Origin: an uncultured Verrucomicrobia subdivision 3 bacterium | Lineage (GTDB): Bacteria > Verrucomicrobiota > Verrucomicrobiia > Limisphaerales > UBA11358 | Length of the DNA stretch: 32,751 nt | NCBI GenBank assembly: GCA_903850425.1 | Contig: CAINLR010000183.1 | Span: 1 to 32,751, forward strand | Direction: 5' to 3' | Shown here: positions 7,043 through 15,674 of the stretch, piece by piece | Layout: each line of letters starts with the position of its first letter | Numbering within the stretch: position 1 is the stretch's first letter | Translations under genes and position numbers: made by a program | Notes under the pieces: generated by a model | What the model was told of the DNA's origin: nothing | Databases searched by the model: none | Seen by the model: the letters and a program-made list of their open reading frames with translations, nothing else

Positions 7043-7816
7043 TCAGACTGTGTCAACTGCGGCTGGTTTGTCGGCATCTGCCGATCTTGGTTTTAATTTG
7101 CGGCAGCGTTCCACAAACAGAAAGAACACACCCGGCCCGAAGCAAAGCAGCATCACGGAGAGGCCGGTGGCGATGCCCCAAAAGGTGCCCATGGGCGCGC
7201 AGCAATCCTCGCGGCGGCGGACGAGGACATGGCTGGGCACCGCGACAAGTAGTTCGAGAATGCTGCCGCGCAAGAGCCAGCGGGTGGCGCGTTTGAGGAG
7301 CGCGCTGGGTTCGTCGGACACCAAGCGCCGGAAGAACACCAGCGCCCAAATCAGCCAGAAGCACAGGACGGTGAAAATCATGGTGGTCAGCGTGCCGGCG
7401 CCGGAATCGTTGCCCTGACCATTTCGATCGGCCTCCGCATGAAACAGGGCGAACAGATCGAAATAGTGAAAAGCGTGGTCGGTGAAGAGGGCGCAGAGAA
7501 TGGCGAAAAGGCCGGCGAAGCAAAGGTTGGCTAGAAAAAAGGCGGTGACGAGGACGAGGATTTTGAGGGGACGGCGTGCCGGCAGGCGGCGTTCCGCGAG
7601 ATTGATGGGCAGCAAGAGCAGCAAGGCCTGGCCGGCGAGGAGCACGGCGAGCCAGACCCAGTAGCCCCAGTGGAGATAAATTTTGGCGGCTTCAGCGAGG
7701 CCCACGTGGTTGCTCTTTAATCCCCAATCGCCTAACGCGAGCAGGACGACCGGGAGGGTCAGCAGCAACAAGGCGAGTGAGTAAAGAAAGACGGTGAGGA
7801 CGGCCCAGCGTTTCAT
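7043..7816 (-). CDS. Integral membrane protein of unknown function, about six TM segments
   Basis: A 257-residue membrane protein. The frame is open further upstream, but ATG 7816 (MKRWAVLTVFLYSLALLLLT) starts just before the first transmembrane segment, and the upstream extension looks non-protein. Hydrophobic segments lie roughly at residues 3-28, 43-68, 80-106, 140-165, 175-195 and 210-235. A charged loop before the last segment contains RREDCCAP, a vicinal cysteine pair, and the C-terminus is Lys/Arg-rich. I recognise no family. It is divergent from citrate synthase with a 347-bp gap, so not an obvious partner. Confidence 0.65.
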   Translation of the reverse strand: MKRWAVLTVFLYSLALLLLTLPVVLLALGDWGLKSNHVGLAEAAKIYLHWGYWVWLAVLLAGQALLLLLPINLAERRLPARRPLKILVLVTAFFLANLCFAGLFAILCALFTDHAFHYFDLFALFHAEADRNGQGNDSGAGTLTTMIFTVLCFWLIWALVFFRRLVSDEPSALLKRATRWLLRGSILELLVAVPSHVLVRRREDCCAPMGTFWGIATGLSVMLLCFGPGVFFLFVERCRKLKPRSADADKPAAVDTV

Positions 7817-8163
7817 ATTGGGGGATTTGGTCAGAAAGTTGATCCCCGCGCCAGCGAAAAGGACGCAGTTTTTTTGCGCGGGAATCGGTTTGAACGCCGA
7901 AACGCAAACGGCGTTGGGTAGTGGGACCAGCTTCCAGCCGTTCGCTGGCCGTGCTCCCTCGGTAAAAATCTTCTGGGCGGCGACTCCAGAACTCGACCAG
8001 CAAGATGCCGGGCCCACTACCCGCAGCGAAGTTGCGACCGTTCACCGGCCCGCGCTCCGGTGTGGTCAGCGAGATTTTTGTGAAATTCAACTTTCGCGGC
8101 TTGCCAAGGGTTCGATTCGCGGGCAAATTTGCGCGATAAAATAACCAAACCCAATAAGGAGCT
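7817..8163. other. Divergent intergenic region upstream of gltA
   Basis: It holds a small dyad (AACGCCG 7893-7899 with CGGCGTT 7909-7915), the 107-bp inverted-repeat element listed separately, a hairpin-like CACCGG/CCGGTG (8043-8062), and AAGGAG at 8156-8161 just before the gltA start. Overlapping open frames here do not look like protein. Confidence 0.45.
7916..8022. repeat. 107-bp element with 10-bp perfect terminal inverted repeats
   Basis: GGGTAGTGGG (7916-7925) is exactly mirrored by CCCACTACCC (8013-8022), and similarity continues inward for about six more bases (ACCAGC against GCCGGG). The size and ends suit a miniature non-autonomous element. No target duplication is evident. Confidence 0.4.
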
Positions 8164-9459
8164 ATGAGCACTGAAGCAAAATTAGAACTGGATGGAAAAG
8201 TTTACACCCTGCCGACCGTCACCGGCAGCGAGGGCGAAAAAGCGGTGGATGTGTCGGGGCTGCGCGCGACGACCAATTACATCACGCTCGACGACGGCTA
8301 TGGCAACACCGGCTCCTGCTCGAGCACAGTCACGTTCATTGACGGTGACAAGGGCATTTTGCGGTATCGCGGCATCCCGATTGAGCAGATGGCCGAGCAA
8401 TCGAATTTCATCGAGACGGCGTATCTGATCATCTACGGCGACCTGCCGAACCGGGCGCAACTGAAGAAATTTTCCGACCGGCTCACGGACAACCAGTTTT
8501 TGCACGAGGACATGAAGTTCCATTTCGAGGGCTTCCCGACGGGCGCGCATCCGATGGCGATCCTCTCGGCGATGATCAACGCGGCGAGTTGTTTTGATGA
8601 GGGGTTGATGAATTGGCAATGGGGCAAGAATAAACTGTTCGATGTGTATGTGGCGCGCCTGCTCTCCCAAGTGCGCACGATTGCGGCGTATTCCTATCGC
8701 AAATCCAAGGGCTTGCCGCTGATCTACCCGAAGCAGAATTACAAATACACGGCGAACTTCCTGCACATGATGTTCTCGATGCCGTATGAAGATTTTGAAA
8801 TCAAACCAGAAGTGGTCAAAGCGCTGGATTTGATTTTTCTGCTGCACGCGGATCACGAGCAGAATTGTTCCACCTCGACCGTGCGCATGGTGGCGTCGAG
8901 CCAGGCGAACCTGTTCGCGAGTTGCGCGGCGGGCGTGTGCGCGCTGTGGGGTCCGCTGCACGGCGGCGCCAACCAGGCGGTGCTGGAGATGCTGCACGAG
9001 ATTCATCAGTCCGGCGATGACGGCTCGAAATTCATCACGGCGGCGAAGGACAAAAACAGCGGCAAGAAACTCATGGGCTTCGGCCATCGCGTCTATAAAA
9101 ACCACGACCCGCGCGCCACGATCATCAAAAAGGCGTGCGACGAGGTGCTGGCAAAACTCAACATCAGCGATCCGCTGCTGGACATCGCCAAGAAACTCGA
9201 AGAGTCGGCCTTGAAGGATTCCTATTTCGTCGAACGCAAGCTGTATCCGAACGTGGATTTTTACAGCGGCATCATCATGCGCGCCATCGGCATTCCGGTG
9301 GAGATGTTCACGGTGATTTTCGCCATCGGCCGCATGCCGGGCTGGATCGCGAACTACAAGGAAATCATGGATGAGCCGAAGAGCCGCATCTACCGGCCGC
9401 GCCAGATTTACACCGGCCGCACGGTCAACAACTACGTTCCGCTCGAAGCCCGGAAGTGA
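8164..9459 (+). CDS. gltA: Citrate synthase (type II, hexameric class)
   Basis: Condenses acetyl-CoA and oxaloacetate to citrate, the entry step of the TCA cycle. It is complete at 431 residues, close to the E. coli enzyme's size. [16 protein letters not shown] carries the H228/H231 region, [15 protein letters not shown] the catalytic H266, [14 protein letters not shown] the substrate-binding H308, and NVDFYSGI the catalytic D365. The N-terminal domain before about residue 55, and [17 protein letters not shown], are typical of the Gram-negative class. ATG 8164 is preceded by AAGGAG with unusually short spacing. The other TCA genes here, sucC and sucD, are 2-6 kb away on the opposite strand. 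Confidence 0.97.
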   Translation: MSTEAKLELDGKVYTLPTVTGSEGEKAVDVSGLRATTNYITLDDGYGNTGSCSSTVTFIDGDKGILRYRGIPIEQMAEQSNFIETAYLIIYGDLPNRAQLKKFSDRLTDNQFLHEDMKFHFEGFPTGAHPMAILSAMINAASCFDEGLMNWQWGKNKLFDVYVARLLSQVRTIAAYSYRKSKGLPLIYPKQNYKYTANFLHMMFSMPYEDFEIKPEVVKALDLIFLLHADHEQNCSTSTVRMVASSQANLFASCAAGVCALWGPLHGGANQAVLEMLHEIHQSGDDGSKFITAAKDKNSGKKLMGFGHRVYKNHDPRATIIKKACDEVLAKLNISDPLLDIAKKLEESALKDSYFVERKLYPNVDFYSGIIMRAIGIPVEMFTVIFAIGRMPGWIANYKEIMDEPKSRIYRPRQIYTGRTVNNYVPLEARK

Positions 9460-9545
9460 ATTAGCTCATTTGTAGATTTGCATTCCCCCGCCTTAACCGC
9501 TAAAAATGTCGGCCGCACCGAGGTGCTTTCGGCGTTGGAGGTTGC

Positions 9546-10652
9546 ATGAGCAAAATTCTGGTCATTGATGACGAAGCCTGGCTGCGCGAGATGATGCGGC
9601 TCGTGCTGATGCAGCAGGGCTACGAAGTCGTGGAGGCGGGCGACAGCGAGGATGGCATCGCCAAGGCCCGGGCCATGAGGCCGGATTTGATCATCTGCGA
9701 TGTCAACATGGACAAGGCCGATGCCGGCTATGCCTTGCTGACCAAGTTGCGCGAAGATGCGGCCACCGCCAGCATTCCTTTTATCTTCATCACCGGCAAT
9801 GCCGATGCGGCCGGGATGCGGCAGGGCATGGAATTGGGCGCGGATGATTACCTGCCCAAACCCTTCAAGTCCGACGACCTCTGCGCCACCGTCAATGCCC
9901 GCCTCCGCAAGGCGCGCACCGTGCGCGAAGAAGCCGAGCGCAAATTCTCCCAGTTGCGCAGCCAGATCACCCTGATGCTGCCGCACGAAATGCGCACGCC
10001 CCTCAACGGCATCATCTCTAACGCCGAACTCCTTGCCACGATTGAGGAATTCTCGCTCCCGCCGTCGGAAATCGCCGAGATGGGACGGGAGATTTCCACC
10101 TCCGGCCAGCGGCTGGAACGGCTGATCGAAAACTTTCTCGTCTATGCGCAGCTCGAAATCCTCGCCAATGATGCCGAAGGCGTGAAAGCCCTGCGCGCCG
10201 TGCGCACCAAGGAGCCCGCGAACATTCTCCGGCAGACCGCCGCCACGCAGGCCGAGCGTTGCAGTCGCGCGCCTGAGCTCGGGGTGAGCGCCGTGGACGT
10301 GCCGCTGGCGATGGCGGAAGATTATTTCAAGAAGATCATCACCGAGCTGGTGCAGAATGCTTTTAAATATTCCAGCCCCGGTTCATTCGTGGAAGTGCGG
10401 CTCTCGGCGGCGGACGGCGAGGTTGAATTTTCCGTGCAGGATTCCGGCCGGGGATTTTCTCCGGAACAAATCCAGCGCATCGGGGCCTATGTTCAGTTCG
10501 AGCGCAAGATGCAGGATGTCGAAGGCCTGGGGCTGGGGCTGGCCATCGCCAAGAAAATGGCCGAGCTGCATGGCGGCACGCTGACCATTACCAGCGGACC
10601 AGGCCCTGGCTCGGTCGTCACCGTCAAGCTGCCGGCGGCCAGGGAGGCCTGA
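9546..10652 (+). CDS. REC-HisKA-HATPase sensor kinase
   Basis: A 368-residue soluble signalling protein with a receiver domain followed by a kinase core. The receiver has ILVIDDE (D8/D9), phospho-acceptor D52 in LIICDVNM and K105 in YLPKPF. A coiled linker (about 122-140) leads to the dimerisation helix with H147 in LMLPHEMRTPLNGI. The ATPase domain has N271 in ITELVQNAFKYS, VQDSGRGFS, and GLGLGLAIAKKMAELHGG. There is no membrane segment, so input probably comes through phosphorylation of the receiver. GGAGG at 9537-9541 supports the start. It is downstream of gltA in the same direction (86 bp) and converges on the YggT-like gene. No partner regulator is adjacent. Confidence 0.92.
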   Translation: MSKILVIDDEAWLREMMRLVLMQQGYEVVEAGDSEDGIAKARAMRPDLIICDVNMDKADAGYALLTKLREDAATASIPFIFITGNADAAGMRQGMELGADDYLPKPFKSDDLCATVNARLRKARTVREEAERKFSQLRSQITLMLPHEMRTPLNGIISNAELLATIEEFSLPPSEIAEMGREISTSGQRLERLIENFLVYAQLEILANDAEGVKALRAVRTKEPANILRQTAATQAERCSRAPELGVSAVDVPLAMAEDYFKKIITELVQNAFKYSSPGSFVEVRLSAADGEVEFSVQDSGRGFSPEQIQRIGAYVQFERKMQDVEGLGLGLAIAKKMAELHGGTLTITSGPGPGSVVTVKLPAAREA

Positions 10653-10658
10653 CGCGGT

Positions 10659-11561
10659 TCAGAGCGGCAGTTTTCCGTAGAGATCCACCAGGCCGGGAAG
10701 ATTGATCAGTGGTGGCAATGCCTGCCGGTGCTCGCCCGTTCGGACGGGAGTTTTGACGCCATTTTCCACCAGGTGGACGAGGAGAAAAACCAGGATGATT
10801 CCAACCAACGGCGCAAAATCCATTTTCCCCAGCCGCAGCGGAATTCTTTTCAAGGGCGACAGGAGCAACTGCGCCGTGGCATTGACGTAATTCCAAAACG
10901 GATGTTTGCCAAAATAGATGTAACTGTTCAACAGATGCAGCCCCAGCATCGCAACGGCCGGGAATTGCCAGACCAGATAGGAGTTCAGCCCGATGATCAG
11001 GGCCTGTTCGAGGCGGTGCGCCACAGAGACCGGCGGCGGCGAAATTTGCATGGCCGTGAGCGCCCAGCCGGAGAGCAGCCATAAAACCGCTGTGCCCAGC
11101 AACGGTAACAGCATCTTCTGCCAGCGGGCCCAGCCATCCACCCAGCCCAGCGGAATGCGCACCAACCGATGAAACGGCTCCGGCCCTTTTAACAGCGACA
11201 GGAACAATAGGCCGATGTAAAAAAGGCCGAGCACGCGGAGGAAACTCAGCAGGGAGAACAGCAGAATGCGCCCGAACCAGTCGCTGCGAAACGAAAGCTC
11301 GATGACGCCCAAATCGAGCTTGCCCGTCCAGATGGGCGAGAGCGCCGCGCCGATTTGCCAGTAAAAAATGGCGCGCAACAGCAACAGCGCCGCGATGAAT
11401 AGGAGCAGATGCCAGCGCTGAAGTTTTTTGGGAGCCGCCGGTCGCAGCGTGCCCATGAGCGTGGCCGGCGTCCGTTTGCTCAAAGGATCAAAGCCAACCG
11501 AACACCAGTTCAGCCACAGCAGCAAACTGGCGAGGTTCAGAATGAAATCAACGTAGGTCAT
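10659..11561 (-). CDS. YggT-family-like integral membrane protein
   Basis: A 300-residue inner-membrane protein. ATG 11561 (MTYVDFILNLASLLLWLNW) is chosen over an upstream in-frame start because it opens the first hydrophobic segment. The C-terminal third, with LLNSYIYFGKHPFWNYVN, LLLSPLKRIPLRLGKMDFAP and LVGIILVFLLV, resembles the YggT pattern: a loop with P-x-x-x-x-x-R, then an acidic 'D-(F/L)-(A/S)-P' and a final membrane helix. An N-terminal copy of the hydrophobic pattern suggests a two-repeat arrangement. Family members are ill-characterised membrane proteins. It starts about 100 bp beyond sucD and could be co-transcribed in the same direction. Confidence 0.65.
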   Translation of the reverse strand: MTYVDFILNLASLLLWLNWCSVGFDPLSKRTPATLMGTLRPAAPKKLQRWHLLLFIAALLLLRAIFYWQIGAALSPIWTGKLDLGVIELSFRSDWFGRILLFSLLSFLRVLGLFYIGLLFLSLLKGPEPFHRLVRIPLGWVDGWARWQKMLLPLLGTAVLWLLSGWALTAMQISPPPVSVAHRLEQALIIGLNSYLVWQFPAVAMLGLHLLNSYIYFGKHPFWNYVNATAQLLLSPLKRIPLRLGKMDFAPLVGIILVFLLVHLVENGVKTPVRTGEHRQALPPLINLPGLVDLYGKLPL

Positions 11562-11662
11562 GGGACCGGCGGCGGACGGCGGGCAACGCGGTGCGGAACC
11601 CGGCCGCACCGCACCGTTGGTTTTGGTTCACGCAGCCCGTGGCCCACCGCCGCTGGTTCGCG

Positions 11663-12565
11663 TCACATCATCTTCAACAGCGTGTCGGCCATTTCGCTCG
11701 GGGTGACGGCAATGCCGATGCCAGCCGCTTTGAACGCGGCGATCTTCGCTTCGGCGGTGCCTTTGCCGCCGCTGACAATCGCACCGGCGTGGCCCATGCG
11801 GCGACCAGGCGGCGCGGTGGTGCCCGCGATGAACCCAGCGACTGGTTTCTTGCAATTCTGTTTGATCCACTCGGCGGCTTCTTCCTCCGCGCTGCCGCCG
11901 ATTTCGCCGATCATGATGATGCCGGTAGTTTCCGGATCAGCGTTGAAAAGTTTAATCACGTCCAGATGCGAGGTGCCGTTCACCGGATCGCCGCCGATGC
12001 CGACGCAGGTGCTTTGGCCCACGCCGCGCGAGGTGAGTTGCCACACCGCTTCGTAAGTCAACGTGCCGCTGCGCGAGACGACGCCGATGTTTCCCTTTTT
12101 GTGAATGTAGCCGGGCGCGATGCCGATGCGGCAGCCGCCGTGGGAATCCTTGCCTTCGCCGGGGGTGACGATGCCGGGGCAATTTGGTCCGATCAGCCGT
12201 GTCTTGGTGTTGCCTTGCAGCGCGCGTTTCACGCGCACCATGTCGCGCACGGGGATGCCTTCGGTGATGGCGACGACGAGGTCAAGTCCGGCATCCGCGC
12301 CTTCGAGAATCGCGTCCGCCGCAAACGGCGGCGGCACGAACACCGCGCTGGCCGTCGCGCCGGTTTGCTTCACGGCGTCGGCCACGGTGTCGAAGATGGG
12401 CACCTGCTTGCCGCCGTGGTCGAAAAACTGGCCGCCTTTGCCGGGCGTGACGCCGGCGACGATCTGCGTGCCGTAATCAATGGAGAGTTGCGCGTGCTTC
12501 GCGCCAAAGCTGCCGGTGATGCCTTGGACGAGAACCTTGGTGTTGGGTTTGACTAGAATAGACAT
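11663..12565 (-). CDS. sucD: Succinyl-CoA ligase, alpha subunit
   Basis: With SucC, interconverts succinyl-CoA and succinate, making ATP or GTP in the TCA cycle. It is complete at 300 residues. The N-terminal CoA-binding Rossmann fold has [29 protein letters not shown] is conserved, and [18 protein letters not shown] carries the phosphohistidine H259. Compared with E. coli, a few extra residues (about GKDSHGG) follow TPGE before CRIGIAPG. It is the last of five close minus-strand genes beginning with sucC, but three unrelated genes lie between the subunits. A 7-nt repeat array occupies its leader. Confidence 0.96.
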   Translation of the reverse strand: MSILVKPNTKVLVQGITGSFGAKHAQLSIDYGTQIVAGVTPGKGGQFFDHGGKQVPIFDTVADAVKQTGATASAVFVPPPFAADAILEGADAGLDLVVAITEGIPVRDMVRVKRALQGNTKTRLIGPNCPGIVTPGEGKDSHGGCRIGIAPGYIHKKGNIGVVSRSGTLTYEAVWQLTSRGVGQSTCVGIGGDPVNGTSHLDVIKLFNADPETTGIIMIGEIGGSAEEEAAEWIKQNCKKPVAGFIAGTTAPPGRRMGHAGAIVSGGKGTAEAKIAAFKAAGIGIAVTPSEMADTLLKMM

Positions 12566-12571
12566 GATTAA

Positions 12572-12606
12572 ATTTGCGATTTCGGATTTTCGATTTACGA
12601 TTTCAA
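12572..12606. repeat. Heptanucleotide tandem array ATTTNCG in the sucD leader
   Basis: Five consecutive 7-mers: ATTTGCG, ATTTCGG, ATTTTCG, ATTTACG, ATTTCAA. The array starts 7 bp upstream of the sucD ATG (minus strand) and overlaps the stop codon of the nucleotidyltransferase-like gene. The unit length matches the AAC/TTG arrays elsewhere in the window, but the sequence differs. Confidence 0.7.
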
Positions 12607-13100
12607 AACAATTCTTTCTGCTGCGAACTTATTTCTTTAACTGCACGGAGCAATCTGACGGCGTCCAAATCTTTTTGACGCCCGGCGGCTAGCTTTGCAG
12701 CGATAAGTGCATCCAGATTCAACATTCTAAATTTTCCAAAGGACATAGTGTGCAAAATGGATTGCTGCAAAACCTGCTCATAGCCGCCGAGGCCGACAAC
12801 TTCGCTCAAGCAATCCAGCTTTCCCAAGTCCGTCTGCAAATAAATATTTTTCAGGTCTTGGAAGCTGCCGCGTGTCTCTTCTAACGGCAGCTTGTTCGCC
12901 GTCAGGCGATGCACCGGATTCAAATCTTTCACCGCCAATTCAATCTTGCCGACATTTTCCTCGCCGAATGGGCAACAGATGTCCAAATCAAAAGTGGCGA
13001 CCGGCACGCCATGATAAACCACGCAAAGCCCGCCGATGACGACGAATTCAAGCCCGCTGTCTTTGAGCCGCATGAGCAAGGCTTGGTCATTCTGCGCCAT
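12603..13100 (-). CDS. Nucleotidyltransferase-like protein (AbiEii/DUF6036-type fold)
   Basis: 165 residues from ATG 13100. Motifs match the minimal nucleotidyltransferase fold: [20 protein letters not shown] followed by LDIC (the T-x-D-L-D metal site), then [11 protein letters not shown], and a C-terminal [20 protein letters not shown], typical of AbiEii/DUF6036-like proteins. Some relatives are toxins or RNA-modifying enzymes, and the substrate here is unknown. The start overlaps the end of the upstream 72-aa gene by 14 nt (13087-13100), implying coupled translation. A start at 13127 would deepen the overlap to 41 nt. The gene lies between sucC and sucD. Confidence 0.75.
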   Translation of the reverse strand: MAQNDQALLMRLKDSGLEFVVIGGLCVVYHGVPVATFDLDICCPFGEENVGKIELAVKDLNPVHRLTANKLPLEETRGSFQDLKNIYLQTDLGKLDCLSEVVGLGGYEQVLQQSILHTMSFGKFRMLNLDALIAAKLAAGRQKDLDAVRLLRAVKEISSQQKELF

Positions 13101-13305
13101 GAGCTTTGCCTGACTCCTGCAGTTCAATCATGAAATCAATCGTTTGCTGGTGCTCCGCAAGCCGCTGCTCGGGCGTCAGTTTCAGCGACGCTTCAATCAA
13201 CGACATGTCGAAACCATATTCCATCGCCGCGCGCCAGGCCGGTCCTGCGTCTGGCGGGCAAACGTATTTGCCGTTCATCTGCGCCAATGTTGCTTCGTCA
13301 ATCAT
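13087..13305 (-). CDS. Small partner protein of the nucleotidyltransferase, 72 aa
   Basis: Starts at ATG 13305, ten bases after the VOC gene ends. An upstream in-frame start would run into the VOC gene. The product is acidic and helical, with FDMSLIEASLKLTPEQRLAE and HQQTIDFMIELQ as the recognisable C-terminal half. In my recollection such short proteins with an 'S-L-x-L-T-P-E-x-R-L-x-x-H' pattern often sit directly upstream of AbiEii-like nucleotidyltransferases. The 14-nt overlap with the next gene suggests the two work together. An antitoxin role is possible but unproven. Confidence 0.65.
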   Translation of the reverse strand: MIDEATLAQMNGKYVCPPDAGPAWRAAMEYGFDMSLIEASLKLTPEQRLAEHQQTIDFMIELQESGKAHGAE

Positions 13306-13315
13306 GGCAAAAGAA

Positions 13316-13678
13316 TTATTTTGCCTTCCGTTTGTGGATGCAAATGCTGTTGCCGTCCGGATCAAACACCATCGCCATGTGGCACGGCGGACATTCCATC
13401 GCCTCCATGCGGAACTTGACGTGGTGCTGTTTCAAATGCGCGATGGCCTCGTCAAAATTTTCCACTTCGAGCGCGGCCATGCAGCCATCGGGGTTGGGCT
13501 TGAACATTCCCGGCGCGCAGCCGATGGCCAGCGCATACGGGCCGAATTCGTATTCGACCCACTGGCCCTCGATGTTGGTGGTGGGGTTCAAGCCCAGCAC
13601 GCCTTCGTAAAAATCACGCGCCCGCGTCATGTCCGTGACGGCGTAACAACTGAACGCGATTTCGGTGACTTTGAGCAT
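13316..13678 (-). CDS. VOC-superfamily protein (glyoxalase/bleomycin-resistance fold)
   Basis: 120 residues forming one vicinal-oxygen-chelate unit. Visible are the first beta-alpha module AFSCYAVTDMTRARDFYEGV and LGLNP, a central EVENFDEAIAHL, and the terminal MAMVFDPDGNSICIHKRK. H/E-type metal ligands are not all obvious, so substrate and metal are uncertain. It sits 9 bp after sucC and 10 bp before the 72-aa gene, so it is almost certainly in the same transcript. There is no apparent metabolic link to succinyl-CoA ligase. Confidence 0.85.
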   Translation of the reverse strand: MLKVTEIAFSCYAVTDMTRARDFYEGVLGLNPTTNIEGQWVEYEFGPYALAIGCAPGMFKPNPDGCMAALEVENFDEAIAHLKQHHVKFRMEAMECPPCHMAMVFDPDGNSICIHKRKAK

Positions 13679-13687
13679 GGCCGGAAA

Positions 13688-14893
13688 TTATTTCCCAACG
13701 GCGGCAACAATCTTCTGCGCCGCGTCCGCCATCGAATCACCGTTGATGATCGCCACGCCGGATTCAGCCAGCGTCCTCTTGCCGGCGACGACGTTGTTGC
13801 CTTCGAGCCGGACGACGAGCGGCAGTTTCAAGCCGGTTTCCTTCACCGCCGCGACGATGCCGGTGGCGATGACGTTGCAATCCATGATGCCGCCGAAAAT
13901 ATTCACCATGATGCCCTTCACGTTCGGGTCGCTCAAAATGATCTTGAACGCCGCCGTGACCTGCTCCTTGCTCGCGCCGCCGCCCACGTCGAGGAAGTTC
14001 GCCGGGCTGGCACCGCAATGCTGGATGATGTCCATCGTCGCCATCGCCAGACCGGCACCGTTCACGAGACACGCGATGCTGCCGTCGAGTTTGATGTAAT
14101 TCAGATTGAACTTGCTTGCCTCGATTTCCAGCGGCGCTTCCTCGTTCAAATCGCGCATCTCCAAAATATCTTTGTGGCGATAGAGCGCGTTGTCGTCGAG
14201 GGAGATTTTTGCGTCGAGCGCCATGACGGTTTCCTTGCCGTCGGCGAGTTCCACGACGGCGAGCGGATTGAGTTCCACCATCGAAGCGTCACATTCCCAC
14301 CAAGTGTTATAGACGCCGGTGATGAGTTTTACGCCCGCATTAAACAAATCGCCTTTCAATCCGAGCGCGGCGGCAATTTTGCGCGCCTGATACGGCATGA
14401 TACCCACGGCGGGATCAATCGTTTCTTTGAAAATCTTCTCGGGATGCTTCTCGGCCACTTCCTCAATGTCCATGCCGCCTTCGGTGCTGGCCATGATGAG
14501 CGGGCGAGAGGTCTCGCGGTTGAGCAACACGGCGAGATAAAATTCTCTTTTGATCTTCGCCCCGGCAGCGAGCAACAGCGTCTGCACCAGTCGGCCATCC
14601 GCGCCGGTCTGTTTGGTGACGAGCGTCTGCCCGAGCATTTTTTCGGCAAAGCCCACCGCCTCGTCCACGGACGACGCCACTTTGACGCCGCCTTGAAAGC
14701 CGGATTTGAAAGTTCCTTTGCCGCGTCCGCCTGCATGGATCTGCGACTTGACGACGACGCGCGCGGAGCCGCTGGCGGCGATTTTATCCGCCGCCGGCCG
14801 CACCTCGGCGAGCGACTTGGCGGGAAGTTCAAACGGGACGGCGACGCCAAATTTGGCGAGCAACTGCTTGGCTTGGTATTCGTGGATGTTCAT
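13688..14893 (-). CDS. sucC: Succinyl-CoA ligase, beta subunit
   Basis: The nucleotide-binding, ATP-grasp subunit of succinyl-CoA ligase, complete at 401 residues. [17 protein letters not shown] is the standard N-terminus, and [15 protein letters not shown] is part of the ATP-grasp site. [13 protein letters not shown] and [16 protein letters not shown] carry metal-binding acidic residues. The ligase domain has [11 protein letters not shown] and [18 protein letters not shown]. It is first in a minus-strand cluster ending with sucD. No Shine-Dalgarno sequence is obvious, and a dyad 13 bp upstream may be regulatory. Confidence 0.96.
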   Translation of the reverse strand: MNIHEYQAKQLLAKFGVAVPFELPAKSLAEVRPAADKIAASGSARVVVKSQIHAGGRGKGTFKSGFQGGVKVASSVDEAVGFAEKMLGQTLVTKQTGADGRLVQTLLLAAGAKIKREFYLAVLLNRETSRPLIMASTEGGMDIEEVAEKHPEKIFKETIDPAVGIMPYQARKIAAALGLKGDLFNAGVKLITGVYNTWWECDASMVELNPLAVVELADGKETVMALDAKISLDDNALYRHKDILEMRDLNEEAPLEIEASKFNLNYIKLDGSIACLVNGAGLAMATMDIIQHCGASPANFLDVGGGASKEQVTAAFKIILSDPNVKGIMVNIFGGIMDCNVIATGIVAAVKETGLKLPLVVRLEGNNVVAGKRTLAESGVAIINGDSMADAAQKIVAAVGK

Positions 14894-14905
14894 TTCATTA
14901 TCACT

Positions 14906-14931
14906 TGTAAAAGCAAAGCTAGCTTTTTACA
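14906..14931. promoter_or_regulatory. Palindrome upstream of sucC, possible operator
   Basis: Outer arms TGTAA (14906-14910) and TTACA (14927-14931) enclose a perfect 12-bp palindrome, AAAGCTAGCTTT (14915-14926). It lies 13 bp before the sucC ATG (minus strand), a position suited to a repressor site. No matching regulator is identified. Confidence 0.4.
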
Positions 14932-15118
14932 CGAAACTACGCGCTTATCAAGTCAATCAACCGCGACGATGCAGAATTTTTTAAAAAGTCCGACGCGAAA
15001 GGGCCGCCGGCGAGTCTAAACAAAGAATTTTTATACTGGTCAATCCGACGTCGAGGCGCCAGGCGGTGAAATCTCAACTGCTCGTGGATTGCGGGAGGAG
15101 ACTGAGCGGGTCGCGGAG

Positions 15119-15508
15119 TCAGGCGGGAGATTCAGGAATTACTTTGGTAATTGCGTCACGGAGTTCGGTCAAAGAAAAGGGTTTGCTGATGACGAAGTCC
15201 ACCCCCGCTGACGACTTGCCGGCCGTGGGGAAGTCGCCCGCAAACGCGGTCGCCATGATGATGGCCTGGTCCGGGTGGCGGGCCTTGATGAAGGCTGCCA
15301 AGGCATCGCCCTTCATGCCCCACATGGAATAATCGGTGATGACCAAATCGAACATGCCCGGTTCAAACATTGCCAAGGCGGCTTCGCCGCTCTCCACCGT
15401 CTTGACCGAGTGCCCGTCAAACTCCAGCAGCAACTTGATGGCCTTGCAGACGGAGGGTTCGTCGTCCACCACCAATATTTGATGGCCTTGATTGTCTGAC
15501 GTTTTCAT
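15119..15508 (-). CDS. Single-domain response regulator
   Basis: 129 residues from ATG 15508; a longer frame upstream adds non-homologous residues. It is a bare receiver: ILVVDDEPSV (D15/D16), D59 in LVITDYSMWGMKG, T87 in IIMATAFAGD and K109 in VISKPFSL. There is no output domain, so it is probably a CheY-like relay or a partner for a kinase elsewhere. The REC-kinase at 9546-10652 is a possible but distant candidate. It is divergent from the amidase gene, with a 166-bp gap in which I see no clear promoter. Confidence 0.9.
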   Translation of the reverse strand: MKTSDNQGHQILVVDDEPSVCKAIKLLLEFDGHSVKTVESGEAALAMFEPGMFDLVITDYSMWGMKGDALAAFIKARHPDQAIIMATAFAGDFPTAGKSSAGVDFVISKPFSLTELRDAITKVIPESPA

Positions 15509-15674
15509 GTTAACAACCGCAACAATAGGCAGATTCCTGGCGAACGCAAACTTTTGCTTTGCGCTACCAAAGTAATCCGCTCCCGGCAAACGATGCTACA
15601 ATCCCGCAGGATTTTTCAGCGGCCGGAAAGCTTTCCCTTGAATCCCACACGGCGCGCGGGCAATCTGCGCGGCG

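Noticed and set aside
7817-8017. N-terminal extension of the membrane protein to 324 residues
   Set aside because: The extra 67 residues cross an inverted-repeat element and lack protein-like patterning; the shorter start precedes the first membrane segment directly.
8182-9105. Open frame of 307 codons on the minus strand
   Set aside because: Antisense to citrate synthase.
13106-15019. Open frame of 637 codons on the plus strand
   Set aside because: Antisense to sucC, the VOC gene and the 72-aa gene, all of which have clear family motifs.
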